Part shown: positions 9,919-22,026 of the stretch, piece after piece
How the letters are laid out: each line of letters begins with the position of its first letter
Numbering within the stretch: the first letter of the stretch is position 1
NCBI GenBank assembly: GCA_963966185.1
Contig: CAWZYM010000079.1
Span: 117,001 to 181,000 of the forward strand
DNA: 64,000 nt
Source of the DNA: Rhabditoides inermis
Lineage: Eukaryota > Nematoda > Chromadorea > Rhabditida > Rhabditidae
Reading direction: 5' to 3'
Made by a program: the position numbers and the translations under genes
Notes under the pieces: generated by a model
What the model saw: the letters and a program-made list of their open reading frames with translations, nothing else
The model's database searches: none
What the model was told of the DNA's origin: nothing

Positions 9919-11767
9919 TTCCCTCGTTTTCTCTATCTCCCTCTTTCTCTCTCTCTTTCTCCCATTTCTCTGTGATCAGAGGCGTGCGCTTCCGACCTCT
10001 TCAAAAACGAACCTGCCACTAGTTTATTGGACGTGCGTGTTTTTTTCAAAGCTAAGCATCGGCACTCACGACCATATGATCTATACAAAACAGGCAAGCG
10101 ACTCACTATCTGACCTCTCTGTGTTCCCATCTCTCTCTCCCTCACAATCTCTATTTCCCTCTCTTTCCCTCTCCTTCCCTCCATCCCATTTCTCTGTGAT
10201 AAGAGGTGTGAGCACCTTCGACATCTTCGAAAACGAACCTGCCACTAGTTTATTGGCCGCGCCTGTCTTTTTCGAAGCTAAGCATCGGCACTCACGACCA
10301 TATGATCTATACAAAACAGGCAAGCGACTCACTATCTGACCTCTCTGTATTCCCATCTCTCTCTCCCTCACAATCTCTATTTCCCTCTCTTTCCCTCTCC
10401 TTTCCTCCATCCCATTTCTCTGTGATCAGAGGCGTGCGCTTCCGCCCTCTTCAAAAACGAACCTGCCACTAGTTTATTGGACGCGCGTGTCTTTTTCGAA
10501 GCTAAGCATCGGCACTCACGACCATATGATCTATACAAAACAGGCAAGCGACTCACTATCTGACCTCTCTGTATTCCCATCTCTCTCTCCCTCACAATCT
10601 CTATTTCCCTCTCTTTCCCTCTCCTTTCCTCCATCCCATTTCTCTGTGATAAAGGGTGTGAGCACCTTCGACATCTTCGAAAACGAACCTGCCACTAGTT
10701 TATTGGCCGCGCGTGTCTTTTTCGAAGCTAAGCATCGGCACTCACGACCATATGATCTATACAAAACAGGCAAGCGACTCACTATCTGACCTCTCTGTAT
10801 TCCCATCTCTCTCTCTCCCTCACAATCTCTATTTCCCTCTCATTCCCTCTTCTTCCCTCCATCCCATTTCTCTGTGATAAGAGGTGTGAGCACCTTCGAC
10901 ATCTTCGAAAACGAACCTGCCACTAGTTTATTGGCCGCGCGTGTCTTTTTCGAAGCTAAGCATCGGCACTCACGACTGTCTGATCTACACAAAACAGACC
11001 GGAAACACACTAGCTGACCTTTCTCTAGTTCCACATCTCTCTCTCTCTATTTCCCTCGTTTTCTCTATCTCCCTCTTTCTCTCTCTCTCTTTCTCCCATT
11101 TCTCTGTGATCAGAGGCGTGCGCTTCCGACCTCTTCAAAAACGAACCTGCCACTAGTTTATTGTACGCGCGTGTCTTTTTCAAAGCTAAGCATCGGCACT
11201 CACGACCATATGATCTACACAAAACAGACCGGAAACACACGATCTGACCTCTCTGTATTCCCATCTCTGTCTCCCTCACAATCTCTATTTCCCTCTCTTT
11301 CCCTCTCCTTCCCTCCATCCCATTTCTCTGTGATAAGAGGTGTGAGCACCTTCGACATCTTCGAAAACGAACCTGTCACTAGTTTATTGGACGCGCGTGT
11401 CTTTTTCAAAGCTAAGCATCGGCACTCACGACTATCTGATCTACACAAAACAGACCGGAAACACACTATCTAACCTTTCCCACACTTCTCTCTCCCTCTC
11501 TCTCTCTCTCTCCTTCGCTTTCTCTCTCTCCCTCTCTCTCCCTCTCCTTCCCTCCCTCTTTCTCTGCGATAAGAGGTATGCGCACCTCCGACCTCTTCGA
11601 AAACGAACCTGCCACTAGTTTAAGTATTAGACGCGCGTGTATCTCACTTTCTAAGCTAAGCATCGGCACTCACGACCATCTGATCTACACAAAACAGCAA
11701 CACACTAGCTGACTTCTCTCTACTCCTACATCTCTCTCTTTCTCCCTCGCCCGCTCTCTCTATCCCC
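9401..11767 (+). repeat. Satellite block B2 (~10 units)
   Basis: The block begins with a post-spacer unit (about 9501) and ends with a pre-spacer unit (TTTAAGTATTAGACG at about 11619). The middle (about 10037-10940) is a run of type I units with a period of 226-228 bp and few differences. Type II and III units flank it. Confidence 0.9.
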
Positions 11768-12127
11768 ATATCAAAGATTAGGATAGTAAAATGATAACGT
11801 AGGTTATTAACAAGTCAAGCTACATTTGATTCCACTCGTTTTATTGCAATAATGAAACATCATCACTCAGCTTCACAATCGGAATTCTTATATAGCAAGT
11901 TCATAACAGAAGGAAAAGACTCACGCAATAGATATTTCATTTCCTCCATCACTGTGACATTTATTTGGTTGTTCTTTGAAGTACCAAACAGGAGACTTAT
12001 GAAAATGAAAGAATTAAAAGGATAGACGAAAGAATACAAAATAGACAAGATGACTCAATGGCAAGTACAATCAGCTCAGTTTCAATCGTCAGGTCTACCC
12101 CGAAAGGCGGGCGACACACTGGTTGAG

Positions 12128-12830
12128 AACCGTGGTGTACTCGCGACCGTCTGATCTACCTAAGACAGGCGGGCAACTGAATGGAAAACCGTGGTGTTCA
12201 GCACTCGCGATCGTCCGGTCTACCCAAAACAGGCGGGCGACACACTGGCGAACCGTGGTGTTCGGCACTCGCGACCTTCTGATCTACCCAAAACAGGCGG
12301 GCAACTGAATGGAAAACCGTGGTGTTCAGCACTCGCGATCGTCCGGTCTACCCAAAACAGGCAGGCGACACACTGGCGAACCGTGGTGTTCGGCACTCGC
12401 GACCTTCTGATCTACCCAAAACAGGTGGGCGACACACTGGCGAACCGTGGTGTTCGGCACTCGCGACCTTCTGATCTACCCAAAACAGGCGGGCGACACA
12501 CTGGCGAACCGTGGTGTTCGGCACTCGCGACCTTCTGATCTACCCAAAACAGGTGGGCGACACACTGGCGAACCGTGGTGTTCGGCACTCGCGACCTTCT
12601 GATCTACCCAAAACAGGCGGGCGACACACTGGCGAACCGTGGTGTTCAGCACTCGCGATCGTCCGGTCTACCCAAAACAGGCGGGCGACACACTGGCGAA
12701 CCGTGGTGTTCGGCACTCGCGACCTTCTGATCTACCCAAAACAGGTGGGCGACACACTGGCTGACCGGCCCTACGACCAAATATGATCTACCCAATCATG
12801 AGCGGGCGACACACTGGTTCAGAACCGTGG
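12128..12830 (+). repeat. Expanded 64-bp minisatellite in spacer 3
   Basis: AACCGTGG landmarks occur at 12128, 12187, 12251, 12315, 12379, 12443, 12507, 12571, 12635, 12699 and 12823. Nine consecutive repeats are spaced by exactly 64 bp. Other spacers have only 6547/6606/6670/6794-type spacing, so this copy gained seven repeats. Variants (CCTTCTGATC vs TCGTCCGGTC; GGTGGGCG vs GGCGGGCG) appear in a mixed order, which points to unequal exchange or slippage of more than one unit. About 50 bp of each repeat (CACTCGCGACC to CACACTGGC) is homologous to the satellite core. Confidence 0.95.
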
Positions 12831-13163
12831 TGTTCGGCACTCGCGATCATAAGGTCAGCCTGTAGTAGGCCGGCAACATGCACTCAACAGAGAGGAGAGA
12901 GAAAAGAAGATAGAATGGACACAACTTTCCTCAGCACTATCCTCCACGCTTCTGGTGACAGCAAGATAGATGCACGGCAACCACACATCCATCTGAAATA
13001 CGGTACATATGAGAGTACTGTACATATGTACATGAGTTCATAAATGGGTTTATCCAGCCCGCTATCACTATATGTACCACGCATGGATGACGGTTCTCAC
13101 TTCACATGCACACAAGTCCACACAATGGCAATGCAAGTCCACTCACAATTCAATCAATACTCT

Positions 13164-13174
13164 AATCGATCAAT
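13164..13174 (+). repeat. Left target-site duplication of the LINE
   Basis: AATCGATCAAT here is repeated at 14679-14689. Spacers 1, 2 and 4-8 have a single copy at this position, so the duplication is defined by empty sites. Confidence 0.9.
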
Positions 13175-14631
13175 GTGGACGGCTGCAGTCCAGCAGGCAG
13201 CCAGCAGCCAAGGAGGCGATTCCAACTCTGAAGGTGGAGAAGAAGCACGATGGAGCGTCAGTGAAGGAATCCTTGTGCTACGCGAGCATGCTGCTGGCGA
13301 AGCAGAGAGGAAAGCTGAAGGCCTACCGTCAACTCAAGGCGGAGCTGCGGAGGATTCGGAAGGAGCAGTGGGAGGAGGAATGGATGAGGAGGAGCAAGGA
13401 GTTCGAGGACGCTTGGGAAAGGCAGGATGCCCGCACGGCATTCTCCCTGCTGAAGCGGTACAGCGGGAAGTGGAGCAGGACGACGCCCGTCATCTCTGAC
13501 GGCGTGTCACTCGTCACCGGGGAAGCAGCGTGCGCGGTGTGGGCTGGTCACTTCGACCGCCTACTCAACCAGCCGTGCCTGTCTGCTCCCGCCCTGCCAC
13601 ATACCGCCCGTTCTGACTACAACTGCAGGACGGAGCCGCCAACCATGGAGGAGCTGCTTGTGTGCATGAAGAAGCTGAAGAATGGGAAGGCTGCCGGAGA
13701 CGACGACCTCACTCCGGAGATGATGAAGACTCTGCCCGCCTTTGGGATCCGTGAGCTGCATCGGCTGATCGTCAACATCTGGGAGAGGAAGGAGGTGCCT
13801 GACTCGTGGAGAAACACCATCATCGTCCCGTTGCTGAAGAAGGGCAGCCCCACCGACCCAGCCAACTACCGTGGTATCTCATTGATCCGCGTGTGCTACA
13901 AGCTGGTGGAGCGTCTGCTGCTACTTCGCATTGTGGAGCACCGCGGGAAGACCGCCCGAGACGAGCAGCACGGATTCCGCCCAGGAAGGTCTTCCATCGA
14001 CGCCGTCTTCTCTCTGAGACGGATCGTCGAGCTGCGTGCCCGATTCAAGAAGCCGACTAACATCATCTTTGTCGACTTCCGGGCAGCATTCGACAGTCCC
14101 GATCGAGACCGCCTCTTCGATGCGGTGCGCGCCGACGGAGTACCAGCCCCGCTAGTAGAGGAGAAGCTGGATACGGCGGAACGCAAATTTTTGCGCCGGA
14201 TGTTAGGCTACTTCTACCCAAACCGTCGCCACAACTCGCAGTTGTATCGGGATGTAAACAACATCTACTCCCGTCTCCTGCGTAAAAAGTCCAAGCTGCC
14301 CACCCCCTCGCGGCAAGTGGCGGCAACGAGAGTTCGTCTCTTGGGACACGTGCTGCGACGAGAAGACAATCGGATTGTGAAGCAAGCTGCGCTTACTTTA
14401 CCGCCGCCGGAGTGGAGAAGAGGCCCAGGAAGGAAACGCGCCACATGGGACGAGAAGCTGAAGGAGGATGTCGGGCCCACGCCTGCCGTGCGCGCCAAGG
14501 TCACCTCGAGAGACACTTCGTTCCGCAGATCTTGGAACACTCGCAACGGGCAGTGGATGGACGCTGTTATGGACATGGCACAAGACCGCGTCAAGTGGTC
14601 AGAACTGGTTCACGCGATGCTCGCCGGCTAA
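13175..14631 (+). pseudogene. LINE ORF2 remnant lacking the RT catalytic core
   Basis: The frame is open from an ATG in spacer sequence (13072) to TAA (14629-14631), 519 codons. The first ~34 codons are spacer DNA, so the ORF is chimeric. Residue positions in that frame are: Lys/Glu-rich linker to about 190; NGKAAGDDDLTPEMMK at 204; YRGISLI at about 266; HGFRPGRSS at about 300; motif A FVDFRAAFDS at 333 with its Asp. At about residue 363-366 (14155-14172) the frame jumps to EKLDTAERKFLRRMLGY. RT motif B, the YxDD box (motif C) and the following motifs are absent. The deletion kept the frame. It cannot encode an active reverse transcriptase. Confidence 0.85.
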
Positions 14632-14678
14632 GGGGCGACAATGCTCCAGATGATCTACGGAGAATCGGCCGAGGAGTG
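13175..14678 (+). mobile_element. 5'-truncated, internally deleted RTE-like LINE
   Basis: This 1504-bp insertion in spacer 3 is flanked by an 11-bp target-site duplication. Its coding strand matches non-LTR retrotransposon ORF2 from the linker before the reverse transcriptase to the C-terminal tail. The endonuclease is missing (5' truncation) and the 3' untranslated part is only about 47 bp. A short 3' end and a tail with RRMLGY, RLLGHVLRRED and MAQDRVKW motifs suit the RTE group or a near relative. Clade assignment is from memory of motifs, not an alignment. Seven other spacers lack it, so it inserted after the spacers had spread. Confidence 0.85.
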
Positions 14679-14712
14679 AATCGATCAATATTTTCTTTTG
14701 TAGATATATATC
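14679..14712 (+). repeat. Spacer copy 3, right part, with right TSD
   Basis: AATCGATCAAT (14679-14689) is the second copy of the target-site duplication. It is followed by ATTTTCTTTTGTAG and the TATATATCTCC variant also seen in spacers 1, 7 and 8, then by the CT tract of the next unit. Confidence 0.9.
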
Positions 14713-17700
14713 TCCCCTTTCTCTCTCATCTTTCTCCTCTGTCTCTATCGCTCTTTCCTTCTCCCTCCCTCCCTAACTCCCCCTCTTTCTCTGCGACAAG
14801 AGGTTTGACCCCTCCGACCTCTTCAAAAACGAACCTGCCACTAGTTTATTGGACGCGCGTGCATCTTGTTTTCGAAGCTAAGCATCGGCACTCACGACTA
14901 TCTGATCAACACAAAACAGACCGGAAACACACTAGCTGATCTCTCTCTAGTCCCACATCTCTCTCTCCCTCTCTCTCTCTCCCTCGCTTTCTCTATCTCC
15001 CCTTTTTCTCCCTCTCCCTCCCTCCCATTTTTCTGTGATAAGAGGCGAGCGTTTCCGACATCTTCGAAAACGAACCTGCCACTAGTTTATTAGACCCGCG
15101 AAGTATCTCGCTTTCGAAGCTACATAAGCTTCTGCACTCACGACTATCTCTACACAAAACAGACCGGAAACACACTAGCTGACCTCTCTCTAGTTACACA
15201 TCTCTCTCTCTTTTTCCCTCGCTTTCTCTATCTCCCTCTTTCTCTCTCTCTCTTTCACTCTCTCTTTCTCCCATTTCTCTGTGATCAGAGGCGTGCGCTT
15301 CCGACCTCTTCAAAAACGAACCTGCCACTAGTTTATTGGACGCGCGTGTCTTTTTCGAAGCTAAGCATCGGCACTCACGACCATCTGATCTTCACAAAAC
15401 AGACCGGCAACACACTAGCTGAATTCTCTGTATTCCCATCTCTCTCTCCCTCGCTCTCTCTATTTTCCTCTCTCTCCCTCTCCCTCCCTCCCATTTTTCT
15501 GTGATAAGAGGCGTGCGTTTCCGACATCTTCGAAAACGAACCTGCCACTAGTTTATTAGACCCGCGAAGTATCTCGCTTTCGAAGCTACATAAGCTTCTG
15601 CACTCACGACTATCTCTACACAAAACAGACCGGAAACACATTAGCTGACCTCTCTCTAGTTCCACATCTCTCTCTCTTTCTCTCTATTTCCCTCGTTTTC
15701 TCTATCTCCCTCTTTCTCTCTCTCTTTCTCCCATTTCTCTGTGATCAGAGGCGTGCGCTTCCGACCTCTTCAAAAACGAACCTGCCACTAGTTTATTGGA
15801 CGCGCGTGTCTTTTTCAAAGCTAAGCATCGGCACTCACGACCATATGATCTATACAAAACAGGCAAGCGACTCACTATCTGACCTCTCTGTATTCCCATC
15901 TCTCTCTCCCTCACAATCTCTATTTCCTTCTCTTTCCCTCTCCTTCCCTCCATCCCATTTCTCTGTGATAAGAGGTGTGAGCACCTTCGACATCTTCGAA
16001 AACGAACCTGTCACTAGTTTATTGGACGCGCGTGTCTTTTTCGAAGCTAAGCATCGGCACTTACGACTGTCTGATCTACACAAAACAGACCGGAAACACA
16101 CTAGCTGACCTCTCTCTAGTTCCACATCTCTCTCTCTCTCTCTATTTCCCTCGTTTTCTCTATCTCCCTCTTTCTCTCTCTCTTTCTCCCATTTCTCTGT
16201 GATCAGAGGCGTGCGCTTCCGACCTCTTCAAAAACGAACCTGCCACTAGTTTATTGGACGCGCGTGTTTTTTTTCAAAGCTAAGCATCGGCACTCACGTC
16301 CATATGATCTATACAAAACAGGCAAGCGACTCACTATCTGACCTCTCTGTATTCCCATCTCTCTCTCTCCCTCACAATCTATATTTCCCTATCATTCCCT
16401 CTTCTTCCCTCCATCCCATTTCTTTGTGTTAAGAGAGTGTGAGCACCTTCGACATCTTCGAAAACGAACCTACCACTAGTTTATTGGACGCGCGTGTCTT
16501 TTTCGAAGCTAAGCATCGGCACTCAGAACTATCTGATCAACACAAAACAGACCGGAAACACACTAGCTGATCTCTCTCTAGTCCCACACCTCTCTCTCCC
16601 TCTCTCTCTCCCTCGCTTTCTCTATCTCCCCTTTTTCTCCCTCTCCCTCCCTCCCATTTTTCTGTGATAAGAGGCGTGCGTTTCCGACATCTTCGAAAAC
16701 GAACCTGCCACTAGTTTATTAGACCCGCGAAGTATCTCGCTTTCGAAGCTACATAAGCTTCTGCACTCACGACTATCTCTACACAAAACAGACCGGAAAC
16801 ACACTAGCTGACCTCTCTCTAGTTCCACATCTCTCTCTCTCTCTATTTCCCTCGTTTTCTCTATCTCCCTCTTTCACTCTCTCTTTCTCCCATTTCTCTG
16901 TGATCAGAGGCGTGCGCTTCCGACCTCTTCAAAGACGAACCTGCCACTAGTTTATTGGACGCGCGTGTCTTTTTCGAAGCTAAGCATCGGCACTCACGAC
17001 CATCTGATCTTCACAAAACAGACCGGCAACACACTAGCTGAATTCTCTGTATTCCCATCTCTCTCTCCCTCGCTCTCTCTATTTTCCTCTCTCTCCCTCT
17101 CCCTCCCTCCCATTTTTCTGTGATAAGAGGCGTGCGTTTCCGACATCTTCGAAAACGAACCTGCCACTAGTTTATTAGACCCGCGAAGTATCTCGCTTTC
17201 GAAGCTACATAAGCTTCTGCACTCACGACTATCTCTACACAAAACAGACCGGAAACACATTAGCTGACCTCTCTCTAGTTCCACATCTCTCTCTCTCTCT
17301 TTCTCTCTATTTCCCTCGTTTTCTCTATCTCCCTCTTTCTCTCTCTCTTTCTCCCATTTCTCTGTGATCAGAGGCGTGCGCTTCCGACCTCTTCAAAAAC
17401 GAACCTGCCACTAGTTTATTGGACGCGCGTGTCTTTTTCAAAGCTAAGCATCGGCACTCACGACCATATGATCTATACAAAACAGGCAAGCGACTCACTA
17501 TCTGACCTCTCTGTATTCCCATCTCTCTCTCCCTCACAATCTCTATTTCCTTCTCTTTCCCTCTCCTTCCCTCCATCCCATTTCTCTGTGATAAGAGGTG
17601 TGAGCACCTTCGACATCTTCGAAAACGAACTTGTCACTAGTTTATTGGACGCGCGTGTCTTTTTCGAAGCTAAGCATCGGCACTCACGACTGTCTGATCT

Positions 17701-19129
17701 ACACAAAACAGACCGGAAACACACTAGCTGACCTCTCTCTAGTTCCACATCTCTCTCTCTCTATTTCCCTCGTTTTCTCTATCTCCCTCTTTCTCTCTCT
17801 CTTTCTCCCATTTCTCTGTGATCAGAGGCGTGCGCTTCCGACCTCTTCAAAAACGAACCTGCCACTAGTTTATTGGACGCGCGTGTCTTTTTCAAAGCTA
17901 AGCATCGGCACTCACGACCATCTGATCTACACAAAACAGACCGGCAACACACTAGCTGAATTCTCTGTATTCCCATCTCTCTCTCCCTCGCTCTCTCTAT
18001 TTTCCTCTCTCTCCCTCTCCCTCCCTCCCATTTTTCTGTGATCAGAGGCGTGCGTTTCCGACATCTTCGAAAACGAACCTGCCACTAGTTTATTAGACCC
18101 GCGAAGTATCTCGCTTTCGAAGCTACATAAGCTTCTGCACTCACGACTATCTCTACACAAAACAGACCGCAAACACACTAGCTGACCTCTCTCTAGTTCC
18201 ACATCTCTCTCTCTCTCTCTATTTCCCTCGTTTTCTCTATCTCCCTCTTTCTCTCTCTCTTTCTCCCATTTCTCTGTGATCAGAGGCGTGCGCTTCCGAC
18301 CTCTTCAAAAACGAACCTGCCACTAGTTTATTGGACGCGCGTGTTTTTTTCAAAGCTAAGCATCGGCAGTCGGCACTCACGACCATATGATCTATACAAA
18401 ACAGGCAAGCGACTCACTATCTGACCTCTCTGTATCCCCATCTCTCTCTCCCTCACAATCTCTATTTCCCTCTCTTTCCCTCTCCTTCCCTCCATCCCAT
18501 TTCTCTGTGATAAGAGGTGTGAGCACCTTCGACATCTTCGAAAACGAACCTGTCACTAGTTTATTGGACGCGCGTGTCTTTTTCGAAGCTAAGCATCGGC
18601 ACTCACGACTGTCTGATCTACACAAAACAGACCGGAAACACACTAGCTGACCTCTGCTAGTTCCACATCTCTCTCTCTCTATTTCCCTCGTTTTCTCTAT
18701 CTCCATCTTTCTCTCTCTCTTTCTCCCATTTCTCTGTGATCAGAGGCGTGCGCTTCCGACCTCTTCAAAAACGAACCTGCCACTAGTTTATTAGACGCGC
18801 GTGCATCTCGTTTTCGAAGCTAAGCATCGGCACTCACGATCATCTGATCTACACAAAACAGACCGGAAACACACTAGCTGACCTCTCTCTAGTTCTACAT
18901 CTCTCTCTCTCTCTCTATTTCCCTCGTTTTCTCTATCTCCCTCTTTCTCTCTCTCTTTCTCCCATTTCTCTGTGATCAGAGGCGTGCGCTTCCGACCTCT
19001 TCAAAAACGAACCTGGCACTAGTTTATTGGACGCGCGTGTCTTTTTCAAAGCTAAGCATCGGCACTCACGACCATCTGATCTACACAAAACAGACCGGCA
19101 ACATACTAGCTGACCTCTCTCTAGTTCCA

Positions 19130-19172
<43 letters not shown>

Positions 19173-20060
19173 TTCCCTCGTTTTCTCTATCTCCCTCTTT
19201 CTCCCATTTCTCTGTGATCAGAGGCGTGCGCTTCCGACCTCTTCAAAAACGAACCTGGCACTAGTTTATTGGACGCGCGTATCTTTTTCAAAGCTAAGCA
19301 TCGGCACTCACGACCATCTGATCTACACAAAACAGACCGGCAACACACTAGCTGAATTCTCTGTATTCCCATCTCTCTCTCCCTCGCTCTCTCTATTTTC
19401 CTCTCTCTCCCTCTCCCTCCCTCCCATTTTTCTGTGATCAGAGGCGTGCGTTTCCGACATCTTCGAAAACGAACCTGCCACTAGTTTATTAGACCCGCGA
19501 AGTATCTCGCTTTCGAAGCTACATAAGCTTCTGCACTCACGACTATCTCTACACAAAACAGACCGCAAACACACTAGCTGACCTCTCTCTAGTTCCACAT
19601 CACTCTCTCTCTCTCTCTCTCTCTCTCTATTTCCCTCGTTTTCTCTATCTCCCTCTTTCTCTCTCTCTTTCTCCCATTTCTCTGTGATCAGAGGCGTGCG
19701 CTTCCGACCTCTTCAAAAACGAACCTGGCACTAGTTTATTGGACGCGCGTGTCTTTTTCAAAGCTAAGCATCGGCACTCACGACCATCTGATCTACACAA
19801 AACAGACCGGCAACACACTAGCTGAATTCTCTGTATTCCCATCTCTCTCTCCCTCGCTCTCTCTATTTTCCTCTCTCTCCCTCTCCCTCCCTCCCATTTT
19901 TCTGTGATAAGAGGCGTGCGTTTCCGACATCTTCGAAAACGAACCTGCCACTAGTTTATTAGACCCGCGAAGTATCTCGCTTTCGAAGCTACATAAGCTT
20001 CTGCACTCACGACTATCTCTACACAAAAAAAACACACTAGCTGACCTCTCTCTAGTTCCA

Positions 20061-20093
<33 letters not shown>

Positions 20094-21041
20094 TTCCCTC
20101 GTTTTTTCTATCTCCCTCTTTCTCTCTCTCTTTCTCCCATTTCTCTGTGATCAGAGATCAGAGGCGTGCGCTTCCGACCTCTTCAAAAACTAACCTGCCA
20201 ATAGTTTATTGGACGCGCGTGTTTTTTTCAAAGCTAAGCATCGGCACTCACGACCATATGATCTATACAAAACAGGCAAGCGACTCACTATCTGACCTCT
20301 CTGTATTCCCATCTCTCTCTCCCTCACAATCTCTATTTCCCTCTCTTTCCCTCTCCTTCCCTCCATCCCATTTCTCTGTGATAAGAGGTGTGAGCACCTT
20401 CGACATCTTCGAAAACGAACCTGTCACTAGTTTATTGGACGCGCGTGTCTTTTTCGAAGCTAAGCATCGGCACTCACGACTGTCTGATCTACACAAAACA
20501 GACCGAAAACACACTAGCTGACCTCTCTCTAGTTCCACATCTCTCTCTCTCTCTCTATTTCCCTCGTTTTCTCTATCTCCCTCTTTCTCTCTCTCTTTCT
20601 CCCATTTCTCTGTGATCAGAGGCGTGCGCTTCCGACCTCTTCAAAAACGAACCTGCCACTAGTTTATTGGACGCGCGTGTTTTTTTTCAAAGCTAAGCAT
20701 CGGCACTCACGACCATATGATCTATACAAAACAGGCAAGCGACTCACTATCTGACCTCTCTGTATTCCCATCTCTCTCTCTCCCTCACAATCTCTATTTC
20801 CCGCTCTTTCCCTTTCCCTCCCTCCATCCCATTTCTCTGTGATAAAGAGAGTGTGAGCACCTTCGACATCTTCGAAAACGAACCTGCCACTAGTTCAAGT
20901 ATTAGACGCGCGTGTATCTCACTTTCTAAGCTAAGCATCGGCACTCACGACCATCTGATCTACACAAAACAGCAACACACTAGCTGACTTCTCTCTACTC
21001 CTACATCTCTTTCTTTCTCCCTCGCCCGCTCTCTCTATCCC
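14713..21041 (+). repeat. Satellite block B3 (~27 units)
   Basis: The block begins with a post-spacer unit (about 14795) and ends with a pre-spacer unit (about 20891). It mixes types I, II and III. A stretch of about 1.62 kb is tandemly duplicated (for example 15375-15953 against 16994-17576, offset 1619-1623 bp). Repeated type III to type II pairs occur to 20.0 kb. The microsatellite (CT)n is long at about 19132-19170. Confidence 0.9.
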
Positions 21042-22026
21042 CATATCAAAGATTAGGATAGTAAAATGATAACGTAGGTTATTAACAAGTCAAGCTACAT
21101 TTTATTCCACTCGTTTTATTGCAATAATGAAACATCATCACTCAGCTTCACAATCGGAATTCTTATATAGCAAGTTCATAACAGAGGGAAAAGACTCACG
21201 CAATAGATATTTCATTTCCTCCATCACTGTGACATTTATTTGGTTGTTCTTTGAAGTACCAAACAGGAGACTTATGAAAATGAAAGAATTAAAAGGATAG
21301 ACGAAAGAATACAAAATAGACAAGATGACTCAATGGCAAGTACAATCAGCTCAGTTTCAATCGTCAGGTCTACCCCGAAAGGCGGGCGACACACTGGTTG
21401 AGAACCGTGGTGTACTCGCGACCGTCTGATCTACCTAAGACAGGCGGGCAACTGAATGGAAAACCGTGGTGTTCAGCACTCGCGATCGTCCGGTCTACCC
21501 AAAACAGGCGGGCGACACACTGGCGAACCGTGGTGTTCGGCACTCGCGACCTTCTGATCTACCCAAAACAGGTGGGCGACACACTGGCTGACCGGCCCTA
21601 CGACCAAATATGATCTACCCAATCATGAGCGGGCGACACACTGGTTCAGAACCGTGGTGTTCGGCACTCGCGATCATAAGGTCAGCCTGTAGTAGGCCGG
21701 CAACATGCACTCAACAGAGAGGAGAGAGAAAAGAAGATAGAATGGACACAACTTTCCTCAGCACTATCCTCCACGCTTCTGGTGACAGCAAGATAGATGC
21801 ACGGCAACCACACATCCATCTGAAATACGGTACATATGAGAGTACTGTACATATGTACATGAGTTCATAAATGGGTTTATCCAGCCCGCTATCACTATAT
21901 GTACCACGCATGGATGACGGTTCTCACTTCACATGCACACAAGTCCACACAATGGCAATGCAAGTCCACTCACAAGTCAATCAATACTCCAATCGATCAA
22001 TATTTTCTTTTGTAGATATATCTCTC
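21042..22026 (+). repeat. Spacer copy 4
   Basis: AAAATGATAACG lies at 21063. Head variants are CGCAATAGAT and TTTATTTGG; tail variant is CAAGTCAATC, shared with spacers 5 and 6. The minisatellite is of the short type. The next spacer lies 2439 bp further on, and the whole interval is duplicated. Confidence 0.9.

Larger units (their letters stand above)
11768..13174 (+). repeat. Spacer copy 3, left part (before LINE insertion)
   Basis: The head and tail match the other spacers. AAAATGATAACG lies at 11788, and the insertion point AATCGATCAAT is at 13164-13174. The distance between these landmarks is 1376 bp, against 928 bp in copy 1. The 448-bp difference equals seven 64-bp minisatellite repeats. 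The right part of this spacer resumes at 14679 after the LINE. Confidence 0.9.

Noticed and set aside
11863..12048. 61-codon minus-strand frame conserved in spacers 3-8
   Set aside because: Spacers are nearly identical at DNA level, so conservation says nothing about coding. The frame is not intact in spacers 1 and 2 and has no recognised domain.
12783..13043. 86-codon plus-strand frame repeated in most spacers
   Set aside because: It spans the end of the minisatellite and unrelated tail sequence. In spacer 2 a small duplication changes its end. No coding signal.
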